Source: Trifolium pratense (Eukaryota > Streptophyta > Magnoliopsida > Fabales > Fabaceae). From it: a stretch of DNA of 64,000 bases. The notes under the pieces are model-generated. The model was not told the origin of the DNA. It saw only the letters and a list, made by a program, of their open reading frames with translations, and did not search any database. The stretch's first letter is position 1. Each line of letters starts with the position of its first letter. Positions 55,166-64,000 of this stretch are shown here, piece after piece. The position numbers were made by a program, and so were the translations under genes. The stretch lies in contig NC_060061.1 of assembly GCF_020283565.1 (NCBI RefSeq), forward strand, positions 23,845,362-23,909,361. The letters are read 5' to 3'.

Positions 55166-56081
55166 GAAGTTTTCTCTCCCGACCCCCTGCCTTTCTTTTA
55201 TACCCCCAAAAAATTCCATTTTGCCCCTCGCGGTTTGAAAAAATTTGGCCAACTTATTTCGGTTTCGACGAACCGAAATTTTTAAACATGGAAAAAAAAT
55301 TCGGTTTATATAAACCGAAATAACATAAATTTACCCCCCAAAAAGAAGAAAGATTTATATGAAAATTTGTGTAGAGCCACCTGTGGTAAATTTAGCATAT
55401 CTCTATGAATATAAGTCGTATGTTAATGATTTTTAATCTAGTGTAAAGAAGACAAAATTTAATACAATAGTGACACCGGAATTGTTAAATTTCATTAAGT
55501 ATAGTATGAGAAAATCTACCTACAAATTTGAGAAACGTTTCTGCAAAATATTATAGAGATACATGTGGTAAATTTATCATAGCTCTCTTAATATAAGTCG
55601 TATGCTAATTATTTTTAATCGAGTGTAAAGAAGACAAAATTTACTACAGGATTGACACCGGAATTGTTAAATTTCATTAAGTATAGTATGAAAAAATCTT
55701 CCTACAAGTTTGAGAAAAGTTTATGCTCTATTTCTGTACCAGTACCCATTATTTGGTCAAACTGAACCAATTGGATAGTTAACCCTCAAAACAAAAATTA
55801 TATTTGTATTCTTGACACTCTAAGCTTTTCAACGAGTGGCCGTTTACTCAAATTGGACATTGTTTAATATTTCAAATAAATTGTGGAAGTTGAGGGTCTC
55901 ATGCAGAATTTATGCAGGAAATCTAGAAAAAAATTTGGAACACAATATTTCGGTTTATATTAACCGAAATTTTTTAGCATGACAAAAAAATTCGGTTCGT
56001 ATAAACCGCAGTACCCCCAAGGGCAAAAATGAAAATTCAGGGAGTAGAAAAGAAATGCGGGGGGTCGAGAGAGAAAACTTC
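55166..56081. mobile_element. Non-autonomous Mutator-like element (916 bp)
   Basis: TIRs GAAGTTTTCTCTCCCGACCC and GGTCGAGAGAGAAAACTTC; exact 9-bp duplication ATAGATTAA at 55157-55165 and 56082-56090. Subterminal AACCGAAAT/ATTTCGGTT motifs on both sides. Contains a 182-bp tandem duplication. Confidence 0.9.
55373..55727. repeat. Tandem duplication, period 182 bp
   Basis: Two copies (55373-55554, 55555-55727) share TGTGGTAAATTTA, ATATAAGTCGTATG, GTGTAAAGAAGACAAAATTT and GACACCGGAATTG with a few substitutions. Confidence 0.88.
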
Positions 56082-57117
56082 ATAGATTAATTGTTACTAG
56101 TTGATAGAGTTAAATTAAGTATTACGGTAGTTTGGTTTGGTTCGGTTATCTAAAATGAAAACCGCAAACCAAACCAAATCGCAGTTTAGAAGAAAAATCA
56201 TCTGCACGGTTTAAACTAAATGCGTTTTTTTGCGATTTTAATTTGGATTGGTTTAGTTTATGATTTTACTTTTAAATTTGTTCGGATACATGACCTTAAA
56301 ATTAAACAAGTTTATTGTCCTATTAATTGTTGTGTGCTTTGTGATTAGTGCGCATCTCACCACTGTGTACAAATCAATGTCAACCATAATCACCATTAGG
56401 TCATCTTTATCTTTATTGGCTAACGTTCTTGAGTATCCGAGTCTTAACACAAATTCTAAAAGATAGGTGACAGAACAATATCCAAAGAACTGACCCATTG
56501 CAGAATATCAGAAGAATATCATCTTCAACATATGGGAGACAAAGAATCAATTTAATTTTAGTAAAAAAAAAAAAAAATTCAATATGATTATTACATCTAA
56601 TAAAAGAAATGAATAAAATATCTAATTCTTAAATGAGAAAATATAGGGAGATTGAATCATACAAACAATTGCTCACTTTTTACAGAAATATTAAAATAGA
56701 ACTGACATCGAACCAAATTAAACTGGCGTTGAGATAAAAAAAAAAAAAAATTACATTTGACTACCCTGAACAATACAACATACAACAAGATCAGTCCAAA
56801 AATCTCAATGGTTGCAATGAGACTGCAATGCAGCCCCAAACCCCAGTTCAGTTGGAAAATGATTCAGCCGTCGAATCCGACTTTGCGGGTCACCCGTGCT
56901 TTGAGATGACTCCAAAGAATAATAGTTACATTAGAACAGCCTGCAAAGAAATGTTCAGAAAACTATAGTACCATGGAGTACTTGAATTCAATCTATAGCA
57001 TCAAAGACAAGGAATCCCCACTTCAAAAATGCACCACATCATGACCATGGACATGCACGTTTCATTGTATTGTTGCTGATAGAATATGTTCTCTAACATC
57101 AACCCCAAAAGGAAACG

Positions 57118-60100
57118 TCAATTTTCAAGATAATCCGAACCATTTATAACAATCAGGTGTTCATCCTCAACGCATTTTGCAGAATCTTCACTCATAAACC
57201 ATGTCAAGGTCCCTGCACCAAATAGAGAGCATACCGTCACTTCATGAGGTTCAATTGTTATAGAGAAATCAGTTTGGTTGGTGAGATGGTGTTAGGAGTC
57301 TCACATCAAGTAGATAAAAACTTTAATGTGGTACTCTCCCACCTATTGAACAAGTTTTTTGGGTTGGGCTCTCCTTATGTGCTTAATTCTTAACAATCGG
57401 TGCTTTGATTGAGAGTTCGGCCATGGAAAGGGCTACCTATACTGATAGGTGAGTGCCAAAAAGGAAAGGGCTACCATCGGGTCAGTGCCGATAGAGTGAA
57501 AGCATTTGTGGACGTCAGCTCTTAAAGGGTGTGACAATGATAGGAGTCCCACATCGAGGAGATAAAACTGTTCAACATGGTACTTAAGCCTTGAGGCTCT
57601 CCTACCTATTGGACTAAATTTTTGGGTTGAGCTCTCCTCATGTGCTTAAGTCCTAACATATGGTCTATTAAAGCATAGACAAACACGTTGAAACTTATTG
57701 AAATAAAAGTAACATGTTATTCTATACCTTTCCTAGTAGATTCCTCTTGTTCTTTAGTCCCATGCAAAATTATTGTTCCTGTCAGAACGGTGATAAATCC
57801 ACATATCTCCGAGGCTATGCTGCTGATATCCTGACCAGACCAATCCTGGAAGGGAAATCAATGAAAGAAAACAGCCAAGCTTTTAAAATTCCAGTTTTTA
57901 ACAAATGAAAAGTTTGATACATCACCCCACCATCATACCTTAAACATTATTGCACTGGCAATAATTGTAAGAGTTGTGAACATCACATAATATACAGGAG
58001 AAACAATTGTTGCATTGAATGTATCCAGGGCCTGAAACAAAGTTGAATAGAGTTAAATAAACTAAGCTCAAGATTGATTAAAAGAATAAGGAGTTATGAT
58101 AGAGACTTAAATCATGGCTTGGGCCTTGGCCCAAGCCATGATTTAAGTCTCTATCAAGTTATCGATAAAAATAGATGGACAGTAAGAAAACTGATGTCCG
58201 CGGGAATTCATATAGATCAGTTGACGAAACATTACTGAATGCAACTGTGTTTGTCTACTTGCAACTTATTATCAAAATAATAGAACCTCTTTCTTTATCC
58301 CCTCGGTTTCCAAAAGTCACGTTGGACCTTGATTAATCTGAGTCAAATCCATGGACCCATATAAGAGGGAAAACTCTCCCAGTGTATTTGTTGGTTACGT
58401 GCCTATCAATTTTCTCAATGTTGCCCTGGATTCCTATCAAGTGCAGTTCGCAAGTTTGCATTGTAAGCTTCTATGTATTAATGCAATAGGTCATTTCATA
58501 ATTTCATGATCTGTAGCCAATTCAAAACTTCATTATTTTTCCAGCACTATAGATATCAAAACTTCAGAATGCTCCAAAACGAAAATCATGACTAGCTTTT
58601 TATAGTTATATGAATAAACGATTGAGGGGAATCACTTCTCACTTGCAAGCCATTGCTCTATAGACAACAGAGTTTTACGTTGATTCTTGACTAACCTAAT
58701 TTAAAGAGGCCAGCTCTTCTGCTACTGATGTTAAAACTAGAAGAGCAGCCTGTGACTGCACTTTCATAAGTTTTCCTCTTACAAAGCAACTAAAAAACAG
58801 AAGAGGCTTTGCCTCGTGGAACCATACTACTGTAAGAAACCATAAACCATGCATCAAAAGCAAGGCCAAATTGCAAAATTTGCTTCCATATTACATTAAA
58901 TAAGCAAATGGTTTATAGTTTCATTATAAGCTGCACCAGCTTAATTTCAAAATTTTGCACTCACCTTGTTAAGATAATTCAACTGTGTAATGACACATAT
59001 TATGGCCACTGTAACAAAAAACCAAGTCTGAGGATAACCTATCTGACTTATTCCATCAAGTGTAAGCTTGATTGCAATTCCAATGGCCTTTATGCTCACA
59101 ACCTGAACAGTTATAAAATAATTGATGAGCAGACTAAAAAACAGTTAGTGCATGCACTGAATTTCAACACGAGACAATGTTGTCAATAGAGTTGTAATGT
59201 AGTGGAACTTGAACAAATCATTATTGTTCTGTGATATGCTATTTAGTACAAAGTATTGTCAAATAGTGGCTATAGCAAGCAATACTATAGCACTGTAGCA
59301 TAAAGAAATTTGAACAAGCTTCTATTTTCCGCAATCAATAACTGACAACAATGATATTAGACTTCCTTCTACATGATTATTACGGTCATAATTACCGTAA
59401 GTGAGCCCATTAATGAACAGATTCCCAAGTAGACAAGCATGTTTGTTTGTCCATATCGAGGTTCAAAATTCAAAATCAAGGCCATAACTACTGAAACTGT
59501 TGCGACCGCATAAAGCATAAATACTGTTGAAAAGGAAAACAATAGAGAACATCAATTAAAGACTGAGAAATAATTTAATTTAAGAGTAATAAAAAAATGA
59601 AAGATATAGTCGAACCTGGTTGAGTGGCCAATTCCCATATTTCTTGGACAGAATTTGGAGTGTGCTCTTGTGGTGCATGGATGACAATAACAATTGATCC
59701 CACAATGCAGGATATGCATCCCAACACCCCCATTTTGTTAAGTCGTTCCTTTAACAAAAAGTGGGCCAAAACAGAACTACAATATATACCGGACAAGTTA
59801 GTTGAGGTCTGCTACAAAATCACAATATTCAAAAAAAAAATTTATAAAATCACAAGTACCTAACAATGATGCTAAGTGCACCAAGAGGAGTAACCAGAAC
59901 TGCCGGAGCATAAATATAAGCCACAAAGTTTGCAGCTTCCCCAGTAATCACTGTAAGCAAATAGTTTAAGATCCATGTGAGTTTCATTTCAAAAATGAAA
60001 TACCTGAGAGAGAAAGTGCATTGCTATACTAACTTGTTACCATGCCAACCCACCAAAGTGGCTCTAGTAGATAAGTATAACCACCAACCCCTGCAAATTT

Positions 60101-61192
60101 CAAAACATACAGCAAAAACATTACTCAAAAATGAAAAAATACATGTTTAGATTCACTTTTTGGAGAGCCAACAATAATTATGATAATTTAAAATTGATTT
60201 TGGTATGTTTGGGGCTTCTCAATCAGAATTGACTTTGTCACTAGAATAGATTCTGACTTGACGTTATAACTCTTATTTTTATAGTATTTGAATCCAAACT
60301 ATGGTTTCAAATTGCAGTCTGCATTTGCAATATTGCTGATGTGGTATGATCTCTAATCACATGTACAGCCGCAATGTAAGCGCATCAAACGATTTCAGAC
60401 ATGTTCATTTAAATCTTCTCACTAAAATTTAAAATTTCATAACCCCAAATCCCAAAATACTTTAGAACAAAAAAAAAAAAAAAAACTTAGGCAAAATGCA
60501 TCCAGAGGTCCTTGTAAGGGATAGATCTTTAAGTTTTTAGTTATGGGTGTTCCAAATTACAAACTTGAAAGGACCTGATTGTTACTTAAAAATACTTATA
60601 TGTTACAATAGTAAAACTTAAAGACCTCTGGGTGCATTTTCCCAAAATCTTACTTTTAACCGTCTCTCAACTTTGTACTTCAACACCTATCAATCAGTAT
60701 TTTTAGAGGAAAACGAGACTCTACTATGGTGGGTAAATAGTTTAGTGCCACAATGGTGGCACTTAGTATAGTTTGTGAAAATTAAATACCAGTTCCACCG
60801 CAATGCTCGTTGCAATCACCGCAATTGCAGTTTAAAACCATGATTCAATTTCAAACATAATTTTTACACTCAAATTTATTGTTCAACTCAGTTTCACTTG
60901 AACATATCAAAACATAAATCATTTTCCCTTAAACTTACTTTCAACTAAAATCAATTAAATCAAAATCAATTTCTGCCACCAGTTATAAATCACATGAAAA
61001 GTAGGTGCAACAGCAAGAGTATGTTTGATCCGATCTAGAATTGAAAAAAGATGAAAAAGGAAGTGAACCTGCACGAGTACCGCGTGAAGCAGCACGTTTA
61101 AGACCTTTCTTCTTCAAGATGAAGCTAGCACCGATGAATCCACTAGAACACACTGCAAGTATCAAGCCTTTGAAATTCTCTGAAACTCCCAT
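57118..61192 (-). CDS. Probable magnesium transporter, NIPA family, 334 aa (9 exons)
   Basis: Multipass membrane protein of the NIPA/DUF803 family, proposed Mg2+ transporters of ER/endosomal or plasma membrane. Exons on the minus strand: 61192-61069, 60090-60034, 59950-59860, 59776-59616, 59523-59396, 59102-58965, 58031-57939, 57845-57728, 57212-57118. All junctions are GT/AG and all phases close, giving 1005 nt. Motifs in order: FIGASFILKKKGL, GGYTYLLEPLWWVGM, GEAANFVAYIYAPAVLVTPL, LLKERLNKMGVLGC, HAPQE, FEPRYGQTNMLVYLGICSL, LNYLNKALDTFN, VSPVYYVMFTTLTI, SGQDISS and GFITVLTG. Together they make about nine hydrophobic segments with no gap. I start at ATG 61192; the in-frame TTG at 61204 is not a start. 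Introns carry small mobile elements (57290-57659, 60490-60643) and a hairpin (58098-58155). Confidence 0.93.
57290..57659. mobile_element. TRIM-like miniature LTR element in NIPA intron 8
   Basis: Direct terminal repeats of 106 and 122 bp (57290-57395 and 57538-57659), TGTTAGGAGTC...TTAACA and TGATAGGAGTC...CTAACA, with about 140 bp between. Flanks GATGG and TATGG (4 of 5 match) are a likely decayed target duplication. No coding sequence. Confidence 0.7.
58098..58155. repeat. Perfect 58-bp hairpin in NIPA intron 6
   Basis: Two 28-base arms (starting GATAGAGACTTAAATCATGG) are perfectly complementary around a TT loop. No mismatches. Confidence 0.95.
60490..60643. mobile_element. MITE with 9-bp target duplication in NIPA intron 1
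   Basis: TIRs GGCAAAATGCATCCAGAGGT and CCTCTGGGTGCATTTTCCC; flanks AAAAACTTA (60481-60489) and AAAATCTTA (60644-60652), 8 of 9 identical. Mutator-like by duplication length. Confidence 0.75.
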
Positions 61193-61631
61193 CACTGTAG
61201 TCAAATTTTGAATCTACTTGATCCGTTTTCCTTTTCCCGCTATAAAAGTAACCGAAATTCGTCAATGGATGATTGAGTCAGTGATGACAGAGAATGTCAG
61301 CAACAGAGAGCGATTCATTGACTCAGAATCTAGACGATGATGATGCAAAGCAAAAACACTTTATTCTATTTTTAGTATTTATTAATTAACTAATTAAATA
61401 AAATAGTCCTTTGCTTTTCAGAAGTTTCCGCGGATGCCCCCGGGGTTGATACTCTGCTTTGCGAAAGATCCGCCCTCGTTTGCGCCTCCATGCTTATCTA
61501 TATGATGAGATGATGATGAAATGAACTTTTTTTTTTTTTTTTACAATGAGCTTGTGATCGAACCCAGGACCTACGTACCACCCAAACCTCTCATCTCTAA
61601 ACCAAACATAGTAGCTTAAAATAGTTTTGAG
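61193..61631. other. NIPA 5' flank
   Basis: Upstream region with a GC-richer patch near 61430-61490 and a common legume repeat fragment (ACAATGAGCTTGTGATCGAA near 61543; relatives at about 21037 and 23931). No gene. Confidence 0.4.
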
Positions 61632-61799
61632 TTTAATTGATATGCATTGATGGTGTCAAATAGTTTTACACGATCGTCCAATAAATAACCATCATTTTGT
61701 CACGTCATGTCAAGAGAGTGGGGTGATGTGGCGAAAAACATGATTGGTATTGAGTGACACTGTCAAATTATTTTACACCATCAGCACATATCAATTAAA
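61632..61799. mobile_element. MITE (168 bp)
   Basis: TIRs of about 40 bp: TTTAATTGATATGCATTGAT...and...CATATCAATTAAA, with GGTGTCAAATAGTTTTACAC pairing with GTCAAATTATTTTACACC. Target duplication not clear (TTA/TAA at the edges). Confidence 0.72.
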
Positions 61800-63523
61800 T
61801 CCTTAAATTTTATAATGATTCGATTTATAGTCTTTTTTTTAGGGAATTGAAATTTACTGGTATTCAATTGAAATTTTTCATAACTTCTAAAATGTTTTGT
61901 TGGTATTCAAAAGTCTACATATTTTAATGGATTCTTACCTGAAATGGATTTTGTGAGACTTTTTAATTGAAAATACAAAAAACAGATGCATTCAACAATC
62001 TCACCAAAATTCATGAGATTTCATGAGACTTTTTTCAATTTTTTTTTATGCATCATCCATCACCTATCATCATCACGTTGATCATTTTTCTTTATCTCTC
62101 CTTCCCTCTATCAGTTTTTTTTTTTTTTTTTTGTATTTACTCATATGGAATCGAAGTGGTTTTTAGAAATTGCTATTTTGATTCTGCTTCTTCATCATGT
62201 TTCATTCTTGTTTTCTTCCATCGTTTCTCCCTTGTTTTTTCTGTTTTTTTGCGTTTCTTCAATTTGATTACCTGGTTTGGAAGAAGATAAACCGACGGAT
62301 CTGAGAGTTAGGATGAGTAGAAATGTGTATGTTAATTATCCTGATATCTCATTTTTCACTTTTGAATTTGGGACTATTGTCATGTAGTCCTTAATATAAT
62401 AAAGAGTTTGTTTTCTAGTCCTTGAATGTATTAACTATTAACATATATTTCAGTCCAAATACATCAATCATTCTAAATGAATCTAAAAAGTTAGTTTTTT
62501 TTTTCTTATATTAAGGACCGGGATGAAGTATTAGGATTGTGCAAAATTTTGATTTTAGAGAACCCTTTGGAGCTTATGTTCATAAATTTGAGAACCCTTT
62601 GACCCCTTTTGTTATTCAGTCAGTGTTTGGATCTACAATTTTGAAATATTGTGAAATTCATAAAATACCTTGAAATCCTAAAAAAACTTTTAAAAAGTCT
62701 TTTAAAAAAGACCTTTTTCAAATCTCACAAAGATAATAAATCTTACAAAATCTTTTAAAATCTTCAAGACTTTTTTTTATCAAAATTGTCTTTCAAAATT
62801 TTAATCCAATACACCCCCTTAAAATGAACAATTTGATGTCTTAAGTTTATCTTCTTTGGTATTTACTAGTCTCTTATGCATATTTTGACCGATTTGAAAA
62901 AAAAGGGTTGATTGCAGTTAATTTTAATAACATGAAATCTTATGTATTCGTCAAAGTTAAAATTTATATTTTATTAAAAAAACAAAGACAAAGTTATGAA
63001 ATCCAATTCTCCTTATATTGGTATGGAATGTGGTTTCATTGGTTGGATTTTAAAAAAAAATGAAATGGAGTGGTATATGATGGCATCGATTTTATCTCAC
63101 ATTTTGTCACATTCTCTCAATTTTGTTCCCCTCTAATTTGGAGTGCATGTGATGGAATCAAACATTTAAATCATAATTACCAAATTATCCATATTATAAC
63201 AAAGGGTTTGAGCATTCAATTTAAAAAAAATTATTCAAAAAATTAAACACTACAATTTTCAATTTGTTGACTTTACACATTCCAATAAAAATTCTATAAA
63301 AAAAAACTTACTATTTAAAGTTTTAAAAAATACCCCAAAAACACTCGTTAACATTTACCTATAACGAAATACTACTCCGGCATTTGCCTTCACCCACTAC
63401 TTTAAAAAATCTTAACTTTTGATTATGTTTCATTCATATGCTCTTTAAAAAGTAAACCTATATTTTCTTCTACTTTCTAGCTCCATTTATGCCGATAAAA
63501 GATGTTTAAAAATGGAGTTGTTC
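61800..63523. other. Intergenic, nothing assignable
   Basis: AT-rich. A weak inverted pair (TAGTCCTTAATATAATAAAG near 62386 with CTTATATTAAGGACC near 62505) suggests a decayed MITE. The open stretch from 62048 has no family features. Confidence 0.4.

Positions 63524-63580
<57 letters not shown>
63524..63580. repeat. (TTA)n microsatellite
   Basis: About 19 uninterrupted TTA units. Confidence 0.97.
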
Positions 63581-63581
<1 letters not shown>

Positions 63582-64000
63582 CAATCTAGATGAAGACAAA
63601 CTCATACTATCGAAACTTATAAAATTGTTATTAGTATACATTTGTGACAAAATTTGTAGCCTTAAATATTTGTGCCGTTTTTTCATATTCATCAATAAAT
63701 ACGAAAAAGTTATCGGAAGTTATTCAAAGGGACATGTGTCAATCTTAAATATAGGAAGTTATTAAATATAAGACACTTGTCAAAATCTAAGATGTATGAA
63801 GTTATTTTCTAATTTCTATAAATAGTTGTAATTTCTATGTACAAAGGTTGAACCTTATTTTCTAAAAACTCTGCAATGCCCACGCCACGGAGCAAACGGG
63901 TTCAAGGAGCGCATAGGAATGGATTCCAACCACCCTTTATATTTCATGCAATTTAATATCGATTTGTTCTTGCTTTATTTTCCTTTTTTTTTTCTTTTGC
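63581..64000. other. Window end, no gene recognised
   Basis: AT-rich up to 63860, then a more balanced stretch (GCCCACGCCACGGAGC...) that could be the edge of an element or gene beyond the window. Confidence 0.35.

Larger units (their letters stand above)
54755..56250. mobile_element. hAT-like element relic hosting a second element
   Basis: The left part GTGCTCGCGGTGCGGTTTGG with many GGTTTGGTT/AACCAAACC motifs is mirrored at 56125-56250 (GTTTGGTTTGGTTCGG, AACCGCAAACCAAACC). Ends and target duplication not resolved. It is split by 55166-56081. Confidence 0.5.

Noticed and set aside
60983..61204. Single-exon 73-residue protein
   Set aside because: It is exon 1 of the NIPA gene read through its donor site, with a TTG rather than ATG start.
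63501..63765. Open frames across 63.5-63.8 kb on both strands
   Set aside because: Poly-isoleucine/asparagine-type translations of the (TTA)n microsatellite with unrelated flanks.

Overview
This is plant nuclear DNA. It is AT-rich, with intron-bearing genes (GT/AG splice sites), a CC-NBS-LRR resistance-gene cluster, a PLS-type PPR gene, a dirigent gene, and intergenic space packed with LTR retrotransposons, LINE relics and many small inverted-repeat elements. Repeat style and protein sequences suggest a papilionoid legume of the Medicago/Trifolium type. That is an inference; nothing here fixes the species.

Layout. 1-1.4 kb: LINE relic and a 181-bp MITE. 1.5-13 kb: a tandemly duplicated block on the minus strand. 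It holds two near-identical CNL immune-receptor genes (1479-4274 and 8102-10921), an intact PI-PLC X-domain gene (12063-13016), and between them a chimeric pseudogene (6270-6846) made of a PI-PLC 3' end joined to an NLR leucine-rich-repeat fragment. A 771-bp Mutator-like element sits in the TATA region of the first CNL, and the paralogue shows the empty site. 15-16.8 kb: an intronless PPR-E gene. 17-22 kb: MITEs, a probable LTR remnant and a complete non-autonomous hAT element. 22.6-23.2 kb: a dirigent gene. 24.0-30.7 kb: a Ty1/copia element with 242-bp LTRs and a TA...TA terminus, broken by an amber codon and by a nested 1.9-kb non-autonomous LTR element. 30.9-32.4 kb: scattered relics of an amidase gene. 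34.2-37.0 kb: a second, non-coding LTR element with 303-bp LTRs and its own nested insertion. 37-42.5 kb: MULE, Tourist and other foldback elements and RNase H relics.

42.9-45.8 kb: a gene for RNA polymerase III subunit RPC6/RPC34, with a likely upstream coding exon. 48.5-49.2 kb: a hAT element. 50.7-52.6 kb: an eIF4B gene, which I model with two exons. 54-56.3 kb: nested hAT-like and MULE elements. 57.1-61.2 kb: a nine-exon NIPA-type magnesium-transporter gene whose exon phases close exactly (334 aa). Its introns carry a tiny TRIM-like element, a perfect 58-bp hairpin and a MITE. 61.2-64 kb: MITE, microsatellite and unassigned AT-rich DNA.

Functionally the window mixes housekeeping genes (Pol III transcription, translation initiation, ion transport, organelle RNA processing) with defence-associated ones (NLR pair, dirigent, possibly the PI-PLC-like gene duplicated together with the NLRs). 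The most informative features are the NLR/PI-PLC duplication with its chimeric remains, the transposon at the NLR promoter with a paralogous control site, and several element families whose 8- or 9-bp target duplications can be read directly.
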